A DNA stretch of 64,000 nucleotides, from NCBI GenBank assembly GCA_047967505.1, contig CM106539.1; one strand, given 5' to 3'. Below are positions 11,878 to 23,020 of this stretch, one piece after another. Made by a program: the position numbers and the translations under genes. This stretch comes from Dipteris shenzhenensis (Eukaryota > Polypodiophyta > Polypodiopsida > Gleicheniales). The stretch's first letter is position 1. Every line of letters begins with the position of its first letter. The notes under the pieces were generated by a model. It did no database searches. It was not told the origin of the DNA and saw nothing but the letters and a program-made list of their open reading frames with translations.

Positions 11878-12004
11878 CTTGCTTGTAAGAGCACGAAATG
11901 CTTCATATTCTGCTTTTAAAACAGATGCTCTTGCTTCAGCAAGCCTGTCATTCAATGGGACGGCAGCTACTGGCTCAATGTAGCTTGTAGATCCTCCACT
12001 CCCA
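11878..12004 (-). CDS. MUTS2: MutS2-type protein, exon (42 codons plus 1 nt)
   Basis: Acceptor GCAACAG (to 12005), donor GTTAGT (from 11877). After one base that completes a split Ser codon, it encodes GSGGSTSYIEPVAAVPLNDR and then LAEARASVLKAEYEAFRALT. This is the hallmark MutS-II core segment: a Ser/Gly-rich loop followed by an IEP motif, LN and a long charged helix. The preceding exon lies about 40 kb away at 52117-52190 and ends in GLLLQ plus AG. Joining AG to T here restores AGT (Ser) and the expected LLLQ-S-GSGG sequence, which strongly supports splicing over the long intron. Confidence 0.88.
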
Positions 12005-13105
12005 CTGTTGCACAAGAGGATCATCACAACTCCCTCACCTTCAGTTCACAAGTATTCAGATCACAAATTCCCGAAAGCAAAAATTGCAAAGTCATGTGAA
12101 CATTTGCATATGTAATATCTCTATGCATTACCTCAAGTAAACAAAATCCTTATAAACCTGAAACTGGATAAATAACGTATCACAAATAAGACCACCTCTC
12201 TAGTAAAGGTAAAACAATGACATGCTGATCCCTCTCAAATAAACAAGCAGGATGTCCAGTTGAAGCAGGTGGGGATGAAGACTACACCACTAGTTGCAGC
12301 ATTATGTGGATCGCAAGTGTTGATTGGAACTAGATATGGACATAGAGCAATCTTTTACTATTTACATCCCTTTCTTACAAGGCATTAAATACTCCTCTAG
12401 TGATGATGAACTTAGCAAATGCATCACTGAGAAGGATGCCAATCAGGTTTCAGTGACTCTTCATTGAATTCTAAGAGATGGCATCCTTGTGGTATGGTAT
12501 GGGACACCAAAGCTTACTACTATAGAGGAAATACCTACTAGTAATGACATCCTTGTAGTGTATCTTGGTAGAGTAGGAAACAAAGGCTCACCATTGGGAA
12601 CCTATTGGAAAAATAATGCTGAACTATGAATTCGCTCATTCACCCACCCTTGGGGTCTTTTGGTGGTTAGATTTATTAAAAGGTAAAAAAGAGTGGTAGT
12701 TAGACCTTTGTTCAAGGTTAGGCCACCTATGACTTCATATCTTTGGCAAGTAATCAACGATCTAGGGGGCCACATGAGGTGGCATACCCCCACATGCATT
12801 CATCATGGATGTAGGGGATGGGTGCCACGTGGTACCATTCTGTCGGTCCTAACTAGGGTGGGCTTTGCCACGTGTCAATGCATGCACTTACTACCTAATG
12901 CACTTTAGGGAAGTTAATCAAATGTTAGTATTGCATCTATGCATGTGTCAATGCATTCTCATTGGGCACACTGTATCGTGAAAGCATGACCTTGACCCTT
13001 CTGAGAGCTCTGTCTGAGGGGGAGGGGTTCATAACACTTCCGGAAGTATTACCGGAGGCCTAGGGCCACTGGTGCGAGAAGCGAGTAAGACATGCCATAA
13101 GTGTC

Positions 13106-13141
13106 ACGGATGGTATGTAGGCGACGGATGGTATGTAGGCG
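13106..13141. repeat. Two perfect copies of an 18-bp unit
   Basis: ACGGATGGTATGTAGGCG occurs twice in direct succession. Confidence 0.9.
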
Positions 13142-13898
13142 AGTGCTTGTCGATGGTGTCAACTATGTGCAAGCGGTACAAGTGCTGAAGTGATGTGAGC
13201 AAGAAGAAGACCAAAGCGGAACAACATCACGAAAGCCAACCCTCGATATGAACTGCAAGAACTTCAAGCACATGACACAGGTCCGTTGTACCAGGTGAAG
13301 GGAGAGGAGGGGGGGGAAAGAACACAACGGAAAGAGATTTTTGAGTAGCGAGCAGAGACGGAGAGTAGCATAACTCATTAGAAAGCAAGATGACGGGTAC
13401 ACCCCTAGAAGATACACACGAGGCGAGCTCTTGACTCTAGCCTCTCACTCCTTCACTCACGCCTCTCGCCCCTGCCAGAATGTTCCTCTCCCTTTCCCCT
13501 TTCCCCCTCTTCACCTTCTCCTCTGCTCCACCCCCCGCTACCCATCTCCTCTCCTTCTCCCTATTGGATGTCTTCTTGCACCCTTAGCCATCCTTAGCCA
13601 TTCCACCGTTTGTGGGCCGCTCTGTCCTTGATGGCTTCCGCAACACTCCAGCCTGTCCTGGGTCAGTGAATCCCGTGCTCCATGTGTTCTCCTGTCTATT
13701 CCATGCGCTCCTGACACTAGTTGGTTGAGAGGGTTGGTGCACCACCTATGCCTCTTAATTGTTGGACTGCTTCCCATGTGCACCAACAGGTGTATCCCGT
13801 GTACCATTGCACCGGTACTTCCCTCTGATTGACTTTGACCATGGTGAGTCGAGGTTGAGGTTTGGCACTCTTCGGTCATGTATTGCTTCCGTCATACC

Positions 13899-14009
13899 CA
13901 AGTCATGTCCAGGTCAAGTCATGTCCAAGTCATGTCCATGTCACGTCCAAGTCATGTCCAAGTCTGTTCCATGTCAAGTCATGTCCAAGTCTGTTCCATG
14001 TGTCCAAGA
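13899..14009. repeat. Imperfect minisatellite of AAGTCATGTCC units
   Basis: About ten imperfect copies of an 11-bp motif (AAGTCATGTCC and variants such as AAGTCTGTTCC). The open plus-strand frame across it merely translates the repeat. Confidence 0.85.
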
Positions 14010-15200
14010 TGTGAACATATGTGAACATGCTGCGACTAGGTATGACCAAGGTCTAACAACTTGGCATGTTGCTGAGGTGACCATGACGTGACCCAGGTGT
14101 GACTCTTGGTGGGTCGCCATAAACTTTGAGTACAACAAGCTCAAAGGCCAACTTCACCGTCACACCTCCTCAAGGTTCCCTTGTATGGGTTCATTGTGTG
14201 TTTGCAGTTAGTTCTTGCAGTTTCAGTTAGGTACATCCCAATGCTTGGCATTTCCATTTACAGCAATTCAGATATTTGTGTAATCATACCTATGTGTGGA
14301 ACGCATTGCAGTCTAGCAAATTGGAGTCACTAATAAAATTTTAGTGTCCTATTTTCATTTTAGTTGGATATTATTCCAACCTTGTGCATAACCAAGTATT
14401 GTGGAATCATGGAGTTTAGGATATGTATTTTCCTCAAGTGAAATAACTGCTAAGGATAACTATAAGATATATCCTAGAGGTAGACACAAAATCATCGTTA
14501 TTTTCCAGGTATGCATACAACAAGAGGATCAACTCATCTCCGACTTTGAGCAAGGGTGAGGATCAACAGCGGCACACATGATATATCCTCCTCTACTAGA
14601 GTAGGCCCCATAGAGAGGCTACTTCTCATGAGGAAGCGCCTTAAAGTACTGCTACTATATAGCCTTATGTTCTTTCTTTTATATTAAACTTCTGCTTTAT
14701 CTTTCCTTCATGGTTTCTCCTATTCTCATACTGGTGTTGGGAATGTCTGCACCATAATGCCATAGGTTAAGCAGTCATCTTCTCCTGATATCATAGTTCT
14801 TGTCGTTTGGATGAGGATGACTGAGAATTGTCATGAGATATATGTTGGAAAGGTCACTAGCCCAATATGAGCCCTATATGAGGAGGACAAGCGATCAGTA
14901 GACCAGGGTAGATTGATTGGCCTTGTTTGCAGAAGTATGCAGAGGCTCCTGCATCAGATGTGACTGCAGCAGAGGACTGCATGGCAGCAGATCTGCAGAC
15001 GCAGATGTACAGAGCTGAAAGGCAGCATCTATAGGCTTCAAGAGAGGATGACCAGGACCTATTTATAGGCTTGGCAATGGAGCAACATACTTCACAGACT
15101 AGGGGCAGTGAAATACCCCAGCAGGTCGGTAGTTGGAGGTCAACCAGACTGCAGACAAGGTCAGTCTGTCTAGAGATCCAGCCGGGTGATTTTGCAGGGT

Positions 15201-16510
15201 TCAAGTATCTTCTAAAATTTGGTTGATTCTTTCCGTCTGACCATCTGTTTCTGGATGATCCCCACTACTCATTCCCAACTCAGTCCTTAGTGTCTCAAAT
15301 ACCGCAGTCCAAAAATGACCGGTAAATTTGACATCTCTGTCAGACACTATGGATTTGGGTGATCCATGTAGACGAAATATATGTCTAATAAACAAATCCG
15401 CCACTTGCGGGGCACTAACAGATTCTCTAGTTGGAATGAAGTGAGCCATCTTGGTAAGACAATCAACCACCACAAGGATAGAATCATATCCACCTTGTAT
15501 CGTAGGCAAACCTACAATAAAGTCCATGGAAATACTCTCCCACTTACTTAGTGGTATCTCCAAGGGCTGTAAAAATCCAGGCAGCTTCACCCGTTTTGCT
15601 TTACTTACCTGACACGAAAAACAACGTGTCACATATTCATGAATATGCTTTTTCATCTTTGGCCAAAAGAAGTCTCGCTTCACGAGATCATATGTCTTCT
15701 CGACTCCTGGATGTCCCACACATGGGCTATCATGGCATTGTCGAATGACTCTCTGCCTGAGATCATTCTAATTAGGTACTACCACCTTGCCATTTCTTTT
15801 CAACATACCATCCCTTATGGCATATCTTGCATAAGTTTGGCCTTTTCTGGATGCCAGGTCATCCTTTTCCCCGGGTTTTAACACATGAGCCTTAGGCCAT
15901 AGGCTTTGGATGAACTCGTCCACCTTTTGAGTTTCTCTAATCTCGGCCATTAGAGCACTCTCTAACACCGTGAAACTCATGTTATGCATAATACGTGACA
16001 ACGCATCAGCAACTTTATTATCTTTTCCTCTTCGGTACCGAATCGTCAAGTTAAACTCCTGCATGAGTTCTGCCCACCTAGCTTGGCGGCCTCTTAAGTC
16101 AGGTTGTTTACAAAAATGTTTCAGAGTATCATGATCAACATCCACATAAAACTTTGATCCATACAAATAATGTCTCCAGGTTTTCAAAGCATGGACAACA
16201 GCATACAACTCTAATTCATGAGTTGGCCAATTTCGTTGAGAGGGAGAAAGCTTCTTGCTTTCAAAGGCTACTGGCCTTCCCTCTTGGAGGAGAACTGCTC
16301 CAACCGCAATGCCACTTGCATCGGTTTCAAGGAACAACGGTTTCTGGGGATCAACTATTTTTAACACCGGTCCTGAGACCATAGCTTGTTTTATGGTGTT
16401 AAAACTTTCCTGCTGATTCTGTCCCCATATAAAAGGTACTTTATCTGAGGTTAGATCAGTCAATGGCGATACTATTTCGGAATATCCTTCGATAAAATTG
16501 GACAAATCCC
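15201..16510 (-). pseudogene. Gypsy RNase H and integrase
   Basis: RNase H shows LETDASGIAVGAVLLQ near 16290-16345, YAVVHALKTWRHYL near 16160-16205, and GKDNKVADALSR near 15985-16025. After a TAG stop at about 15768 the integrase follows: a H-x-C zinc region (CHDSP, GHPG, CFSCQ), MDFIVGLP with the first catalytic Asp, SDRDVKF with the second, and DGQTERINQ with the Glu (D,D,E core). It stops at 15201, so the integrase tail is missing. Frame agrees between the two ORF halves. Confidence 0.85.
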
Positions 16511-16519
16511 AAGAATGAT

Positions 16520-17433
16520 CGCAAAGTGGTCAAACTCTGAGGGATTGGCTAAGTCAGTATCGCAGCCACTTTCTTTGGATCCATTTCTACCCCCTCAGGA
16601 GTAATTATGAATCCTAAATATTCAAGTCTTACCATACACAGTATAGTTTTCTTTGTATTTACATAAAGACTGGCTTTCCTCAAAGTACTGAATACTATTC
16701 TTAAGTGTTCGTGATGCTCAGTAATACTTTTACTGAATATTAGAATATCGTCAATAAAATGTACTACAAACTTTCCGATATACGGACATAGAAAATCGTT
16801 CATAAGCATGACGAATGTAGCTGGAGCATTGGTAAGTCCAAAGGGCATTACCAAAAACTCATAATGTCCAAACCTGCTTCTAAAGCGGTTTTATGCACAT
16901 CCTCGGCTCTAATACGGATCTGATGGTAGCCACACTTAAGATCTATCTTACTGAAAATTACGGCCCCATGTAATGCATCTTATCGGATACCTGTGCTTAA
17001 TAGTGATATTATTCAATGCTTTGTAATCTATACAGAGACGAAAAGTATCATCTTTCTTCTTCTTTAATATCACTGGCGAAGCAAAAGGTGAAAAACTAGG
17101 TTGAATCTGCCCCAGCTTGAGGTATTCTTCCAGTTGTCTTCGCACCTCAGCTTCTTCTGTAAAGCTTAATCTATAGGGAGGTCTATTAACAGGTTCTACC
17201 CCCGGGATAAGCTCAATTTTATGCTGAACATTCCGCTCTCGAGGTAACCCATAAGGTAACTCATCCCTAAAACAATCAGAATACTTCTCCGATATCTCGT
17301 TAGCCAACTCGGCCATTTCTCCATCTTGGGTAGCCTCAGTGCTAGTCGATGCATCATCAATCGACTCTATTGATGCTATACACAGACACATAAACTCTTT
17401 CGGAGTCTTCCGAATTTCCATGGCTAAAATCAA
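16520..17433 (-). pseudogene. Gypsy reverse transcriptase, broken by indels
   Basis: The N-terminal part reads [34 protein letters not shown] and [20 protein letters not shown], ending at KHRYPI. A deletion and frameshift then remove the segment before [15 protein letters not shown] (near 16920-16960, containing the first catalytic Asp). A second indel near 16880 precedes [13 protein letters not shown] and FIDDILIFSKS (catalytic DD near 16755). A further frameshift near 16520 separates it from RNase H. Confidence 0.85.
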
Positions 17434-17439
17434 TGGTCC

Positions 17440-17961
17440 TCAAGGTAAATCCTTTACACCTCGCAAAACATATTCTACCCCGTTCATCTTGAACTGGTAA
17501 ATATGCTTTTTCCAATCAATGGCTGGATTTTTCCAAAAATGCCAAGCCATGCCCAGGGCTATATCTGCGTGAGCAAGCCTGGTCAACTCAAAGTCCAGCT
17601 TCTCAACATAGTCTTGTATTCGAAGTTCCAACTAGATAACCCTCTGGTCCCATACTTCAGTTGAACTTCCGTCCGCCATCCTGACCGTATAAGCATAGTC
17701 AGACAGACTAGTTTTCAACTTGAGTCTCTTAATAAGCTTCGAGTTAATTACATTATGCGTTGACGCTGAGTCAAACAACACAATCACATCACGATTGGCT
17801 ACTTGCCCTTTCATTTTAATCAACTCGGGCTCATCGAAAACCGTATACCCCATTGCTGCGGGCTTTGAAAGGATGTTATCGGGTGCACCGCTTACTAACT
17901 TAGTAACAGACACACTTAACAACACAGGTACTAACCTCTGAGAAGGTCCCGCCAATTGCAT
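17440..17961 (-). pseudogene. Gypsy aspartic protease region
   Basis: VIVLFDSASTHNVINSKL near 17745-17800 is the retropepsin active-site block, with the usual Gly of D-S/T-G-A replaced (DSAS). A dimerisation-type region and a linker follow. In-frame stops at both ends (TAG at 17632-17634 and TGA at the RT boundary) break an otherwise continuous gag-pol frame. Confidence 0.75.
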
Positions 17962-19143
17962 CTACATATGTTCCGCATTGGGACTCTCTTGCATTTCCGT
18001 GTCGCATTTAGATATTATCATATTGGCCGTGCGACGGTCTTTGTTTAGTGGACAATCTTTCCATTGATGTCGCTGAAGGCAGCCGAGGCACAGTCCTTCT
18101 TTTCTAGCTTTTTCTTTTTGCTCAGGGGTCAACGAGGACTTTGACCAAGCCAAGGCTGCCATTGGAGTTACTTTTCTTTTCACCCCAACGGTGGTACTTG
18201 TCTTTGCTTGTCCCTCAACCGGCTTCACCTGCTTGGTTTGGCCACTTGGCTGCGAGACACTTGTCTTTGAAGTCCATTTCCTCTGAAATCCCCCTTTTCT
18301 CGGGTACTCGTGCTGAGTCCCTGCCTGCACAAATCCACTAGATCTGCCTCTGGCATCCTCATAGTTCAGGGCTACTGCAATAGATTCATCTAATATAGTC
18401 GCATATTTAGCCCGAACTTCAATTTTAATCCTGTCGTTCAGTCCATAGATATAGTCTTTCAACTGAACCGACATAGGGAGAGGGTCTGTTATTTTCATAA
18501 CACATTCCCTGAACTTGTCAATGTACTCTGCCACCGACAAATTCCTCTGGCAAAGGCTTCTGTAAGCATCCCAAGCTCAGGACTCTTCGTCAGGTGGAAG
18601 AAAGTGTTTCTTAAATTCAGCCTTAAACCCATCCAAGGTGGTAGGGGCAACCTGATCTTTCTGTTGTTTTATCCACCACCTATCCGCTGCCTCAATAAAC
18701 AGGTGAGTGGTCTTGCGGATTTTCTTTAGATCAGATCTAATTTCACAAATGACGAAGGCTTCTTCCCACTTGTGTAACCAAACCTCGATCACATCAGAAC
18801 TGCGCTTGGTCATCCGACCAGCGTACTTTTCCAGTCTATAATTAGCAATATTAGGTACCTTGACCTTCGCACATTCCAACGAGTGTATACTGGGCTCTGG
18901 CTCTGCTAGAGCTTTGTCCTTTTCATTTCTAGATGGTCTAGCCGACAAGGCTTGCACCATCTCTCTAATTTCATTTTGATCAGCATTCACTTGAAGCTGT
19001 TGGTTCATGATGTGTTGTAAGGCATCTTCTAGTACAGAAATCCTACCCACCAAAGTAGGTGTGGTGTCATGGGACACTTGTTGTGTAGATCGTGCCCTAG
19101 ATTCACCAAGATTTACCCTGGAATCTTGTCCCTCTGCCTCCAT
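17962..19143 (-). pseudogene. Gypsy gag with zinc knuckle
   Basis: The start ATG is at 19143, about 650 bases downstream of the primer-binding site. The N-terminal half has charged and coiled segments and the capsid-type block WLHKWEEAFVICEI through DRWWIKQQK. A TGA at 18577 interrupts it, then the capsid C-terminal part continues (SVAEYIDKFRECVMKI). A zinc knuckle CLGCLQRHQWKDC (C-x2-C-x4-H-x3-C-like) lies near 18050-18095. It ends at a TAG before the protease frame. Confidence 0.8.
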
Positions 19144-19798
19144 TCTTTCAAAAGGGAAAATATAAAATTTTTATTTATTTATTTATTTATTTTTTCACTT
19201 CGAATTTCCCTCTGCTGTACAGGAATAAATCGACTGTAAACTGGAAACTAAAATTTTATATAGAAGGGGAAAAAATGCCCCCTGGAAGCTCCACGTAATG
19301 CAAATATCTCAATTTCCTTTGATGAAGAACAAGGTGATCTTCAAAACAGCTATGGAATCAGCCCGCTCTTCTCCAGCCTGCTCTCTGTTTCGGAATCAGT
19401 CTCAGCCCACGCGCTATTTACGTGACCACATCCCAGATACCAAATTACAAGTCTGCGGCTGTACGCGATCCTGCCTTGAAGAGCTTCTAGATGGCCCGTT
19501 GACCGAACCAAAACCCGTCTAATTTCGTGGAGCCCACGAACAGTCAATTCCGTCCCCCAACTCTGGTCGTGTCCTCGCCGAACTAGTTAGCCACACAGTC
19601 ATGACGTTGCCCGTGCGTCGCCCCTCGCCACGCCTCAGCTCCACAACGTAATCCTGCGCTGAAGTCTTCCTCCGTCACCTGCCTTACGGGAACCTTACAC
19701 TCTTGCGACTGCTTATAAGCTTGGAGCTTGGTTGTATCGTCGTCACATATCCCGTGCCTGCGCTCCCTTCATACGCAATCCCCTCATCCAGCCTGAAC

Positions 19799-19810
19799 GC
19801 TCTAATACCA
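19799..19810 (-). promoter_or_regulatory. Gypsy primer-binding site
   Basis: The minus strand reads TGGTATTAGAGC, one base different from the initiator Met-tRNA primer site TGGTATCAGAGC, two bases after the LTR end. Confidence 0.8.
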
Positions 19811-19812
19811 AA

Positions 19813-20200
19813 TGATACACTATTTACTACTATCTGTTCCTTTCATCGAATCACGGGCAATCACAGGCGATGGCATCATACTTTTCCTCCCAGCCTCACT
19901 TGTAGATTGCATGCACACGAAGATATGTAATTTCTTTTTCCTTCATGCCTATCCACAAGCCCACAATTCCCTAGATGGTTCCCTCCTGCCACATGTCATC
20001 GTTTTAGACCTTTAGCTTGGTACACCATTTACCCCTCTCTTGGGGCACAATTAAAACATTTGCCCCTTGGCATTCTTACACATTTAGGTGCACCTAGGCC
20101 TGAGCACTCAGAACCACCTAGTTGATGCCAATACACCCTCACCTAGGACCTTGGCAGTTACTTCCCTTGACCATTTAATTTACGCACATGAAATATTACA
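19813..20200 (-). repeat. Gypsy 5' LTR (388 bp)
   Basis: On the minus strand it begins TGTAATATTTC and ends GTATCA immediately before the primer-binding site, with TG...CA termini. No second LTR was found in the window. Confidence 0.7.
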
Positions 20201-20379
20201 GAAGTTGGTCATCTAAGAGAAAATTCCCACCGATCTTTCCGAGGTCATGCTATCTCGGCTAGAGCATAACAAATATGCTCTACTATTGCTTATTTACGCA
20301 GATGATGTAGAATTCTTCGCAAAGAGCAAGCACATTTGGATGCACTGAGGGCTTCTGCAGACACTCAGGGATGCAGGTC
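20201..20379 (+). pseudogene. LINE reverse transcriptase relic, left part
   Basis: LLLLIYADDVEFFAKSK near 20277-20327 is the RT catalytic YADD block. It is followed, one frame over, by HLDALRASADTQG, the helix that precedes the VN-x-x-KTKV motif. That motif appears only after the copia insertion, at 26204. A TGA and a frameshift show it was already dead. The gypsy LTR ends directly to its left. Confidence 0.75.
20375..20379. repeat. Target-site duplication of the copia element (left)
   Basis: AGGTC directly precedes the 5' LTR and is repeated at 26201-26205 after the 3' LTR. Confidence 0.85.
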
Positions 20380-20612
20380 TGTAGGCCATCCTCTGGTGGT
20401 TCTAGTGATGCCGTATAGGCCATGGTATGTGCCTTGTAGGCATAAATAAAGACACTTATAGTGTTAGTGTCTTTTAGGCCACATAGGACACTTAGTCCTA
20501 GGTCTAGGTACTTGTACCTTGTACTCCTTTTTCATTATCCAAGATTTGACGTGACGGCTAACTCATCGCTTCTTTAGCTACCTACACTCTCTCTCTCCTA
20601 ATCGATCCTTCA
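20380..20612 (+). repeat. Copia 5' LTR
   Basis: Starts TGTAGGCCATCC and ends GATCCTTCA. It contains GCATAAATAAAG, a possible TATA region, near 20440, and is nearly identical to 25969-26200. Confidence 0.92.
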
Positions 20613-20613
20613 G

Positions 20614-20625
20614 TGGTATCAGAGC
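20614..20625 (+). promoter_or_regulatory. Copia primer-binding site
   Basis: TGGTATCAGAGC, complementary to the 3' end of initiator Met-tRNA, one base after the LTR. Confidence 0.92.
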
Positions 20626-20647
20626 GGTGACTTGTCTTCCTGCCCCC

Positions 20648-21142
20648 GTACTCCCTGTTGTACCTATCCCTACTGGGTTCCGTACCTGCGTCGTACAGAT
20701 ATGTACCTACATCGTACAGATCCGTACATGTCATCGTATTTACGTAGTACAACTTACGTACCTACGTTGTACTATCTCTCTCGTACCAGAGCCACGGTAC
20801 CTGCGCCACCATACAAATCAATACTTGCATCGCCATACTGTCCGTACTGACCGACGTGCCTACACTGTACAGCCTGTGCACAAGATTTGTGTCACCGTAC
20901 AACCACATGGGAATGTACCTACATATGTACATCGTACTTCCGTCGTACCTGATCCGTACATCGTGCATATTCCATACCGCTCCTCCGTACAATCACGTGT
21001 GCATGTACCAGGCTACCGTACAATTCCGTACAGCTGTCGTACTCAGTCTCGTACAGCTATTGTACACTGTTCCGTACAGCTATCGTATTGCTTTCGTACC
21101 GGCATAGTACCTGTTACTGTACTGGCATCCATATAGTTGTAC
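20648..21142 (+). repeat. GTAC-saturated leader of the copia element
   Basis: By my count 32 GTAC tetranucleotides occur in 495 bp, most as CCGTAC, TCGTAC or ATGTAC with irregular 10-25-bp spacing. Random sequence would hold about two. It lies between the primer-binding site and gag, where an untranslated leader with packaging or dimerisation signals is expected. The open frame across it (20627-21136) is likely a by-product. A second repetitive stretch rich in TTTGGG and TTTGCC follows to 21590. Confidence 0.85.
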
Positions 21143-21590
21143 TTGATCCAGAATTTGGTCAACAAAAATTTGGGGCTTTTGCGTTGGAAGCTAAATTTCA
21201 ACTGAGCAGTAACTCATACTTTTGAGTTTGGTACAGTAACTCATACTTTTGGATTTTCAAGCCTTGAGGCTATACATTTGGGTCAATATTGCAAGACATT
21301 GAGTCACTTTTGCAGGACATTGAGTCAAATCTTCATACATTGGGGCTTTTCTGTATTTGCCCTCTTTTTGGCCTATTTGCCCTCAATAAATTTGGGGTTT
21401 TTGCCAGATTTTTTGCTTTTGTAGTGAACATTGCCTGCCACAGTCACATTTGGGTCAAATCTGCATTTGCCCTTTGATTTGGGTCAGAAATTTGCAGATA
21501 TTTCCTGTCATTTTTGGACAGCCAGCTTTTTGCAGTGATAGCCTTGAGGCTTTTGGGTTTTCAGGTCTTTTTCAGGGTATCACATTTGCT

Positions 21591-22650
21591 ATGGTTGGGA
21601 ACAATCAAGATTTATTTGGAGTTCTTCGTGAAGATGATAAGTTGGATGGCACCAACTATCTGATGTGGTCTTATCTCATGAAACATATTCTTGTTGCAAA
21701 GCATTTGTGGAATATTGTTTCTGGGGCTGATCTGAGGCCAGCCAATGCTACAGTGGTTGCCTCTACTGCTGGTCCCTCTGCAGGGGGTACTACTCCTGAT
21801 GCCTATCATCTAGCACTCCTGTTGCTGCTCTTCCAACTCAAAAACAGTCAAGATGGGATGCAAGGGATGCAAATGCACATTCATGCATTGCTTTATCATG
21901 CAAGAGAATCATTATTCCACACATCCGGTCTTGCAAGGCAGCAAAGGATGCTTGGGATAAATTGGCTTCTCTCTATCAGATTTGCAATGAAGCTCGTGTT
22001 GCATATTTGAGAAGGCAATTACAGGAAGTCAGTATGAATGAAGATGACTCTATGGATGCATACCTGACAAAGGTCAAAGACCTCATGGAATAGCTTGCCA
22101 ACATTGATGAGGTGGTGCCAAATTCACAGCTTGTCAGTACCACATTGAATGGATTGCCAGATACATATCAAGGGTTTGCTACAACCCTTCGATTAGTGGC
22201 CATGGGTAATCCAGACAACTATTCTTTTGATCAGCTAGTTACTTTGCTTTTGCAGGAAGAGCAAAGTAGAGCTAATAGACAAGCCATTATTCCTGATCAT
22301 GCATTTGCTTCACAGCAGACAGGAAGAGGCAAGGCTTCCAAGCCTATGGGCAAGCCAAAATCTGCGCATAGCATCTGCAATTCCTGCCATGCATCTAAAA
22401 ATACAGCAGATAAGTCAAAGAAGAAAAGATGCAACTATTGTCGCAAGCCTGGACAAGACATTTCAGAATGTAGGAAGCGCATTGCTTCGGAGAAGAAGAA
22501 AGCAGGATTGACAGTTAATGCCTCACATGCTATTGAATCCCATAAGCCAGAAGATGCTTCACATGCACATGCTCTTCACGATGATTGGGCATGGGCTGTC
22601 CATTGCTCATTTGATCCCTCCAAAGCGGATGTATTCTTTACTGCTAATGA
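21591..22650 (+). pseudogene. Copia gag with zinc knuckle
   Basis: ATG at 21591 begins MVGNNQDLFGVLREDDKLDG then TNYLMWSYLMKHIL, the usual copia gag opening (G-x-N-Y-x-x-W). A frameshift near 21800-21850 moves the frame; the second part contains KAAKDAWDKLASLYQI and LTKVKDLME, a TAG at 22091-22093, then LVSTTLNGLPDTYQGF. The zinc knuckle CNYCRKPGQDISEC near 22430-22470 has Gln in place of the metal-binding His. Confidence 0.85.
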
Positions 22651-22654
22651 TGCT

Positions 22655-22834
22655 CAGTCCTCGTACTTCGATAGTGGTGCTTCCAAGCATGTCACATATT
22701 GCAGACAGTTGTTTCATTCTTTAGCTGATGCACCTCGAGGGGGGACTGTCACATGTGCTAATAATGCTTCAAATGCTGTTAAAGGAATTGGAGATGTGCA
22801 GCTCACATCCATTTCAAGCCACCTATTACTCTAA
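22655..22834 (+). pseudogene. Copia protease
   Basis: YFDSGASKHVTYCRQLF near 22665-22715 contains the intact D-S-G-A active site of copia-type aspartic protease. A frameshift near 22810-22840 separates it from the downstream part (a further segment is open in another frame, 22840-23020). Confidence 0.8.
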
Positions 22835-23020
22835 CAAATGTTCTTTTTGTCCTGGAATTGAAGTCAACTTGATTTCAATTTCAGCAATTGCCACTTCAGG
22901 CTTTAGAGTTATTTTTGATGGCTACAAATGCCTAGTTTATGATCTTCATGATGACAATGCCATAGTTCTCACTGGCACTTTGCAATTGATCATCATTCAG
23001 CTGCACTTTCTATTGAAGCA

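Larger units (their letters stand above)
12005..15200. other. Intron sequence without recognised element
   Basis: No coding domain recognised. It holds two short tandem repeats (listed separately), and a purine-rich run GAGGGGGAGGGGT near 13015-13028 that could be an LTR-element polypurine tract. The 14857-15200 part adjoins the broken 3' end of the gypsy element but shows no LTR similarity to 19813-20200. Confidence 0.5.
15201..20200 (-). mobile_element. Ty3/gypsy retrotransposon, 3' end missing
   Basis: The order on the minus strand is LTR (19813-20200), primer-binding site (19799-19810), leader, gag, protease, reverse transcriptase, RNase H, integrase. The gag and protease, and the first part of RT, share one frame interrupted only by stop codons, as in single-polyprotein gypsy elements. 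The integrase ends abruptly at 15201, just after the catalytic Glu, so the C-terminal integrase or chromodomain, the polypurine tract and the 3' LTR are absent. The right flank (20201 onward) is an old LINE reverse transcriptase, into which this element appears to have inserted. Confidence 0.88.

Noticed and set aside
14857-15200. Possible 3' LTR of the gypsy element
   Set aside because: No similarity by eye to the 5' LTR at 19813-20200 and no polypurine tract before it; the element appears truncated at 15201.
20627-21136. Open frame of 169 codons across the GTAC-rich leader
   Set aside because: Composition follows the GTAC repeats (Tyr, Arg, Thr, Val, Pro), and it lies between the primer-binding site and gag where no protein is expected.
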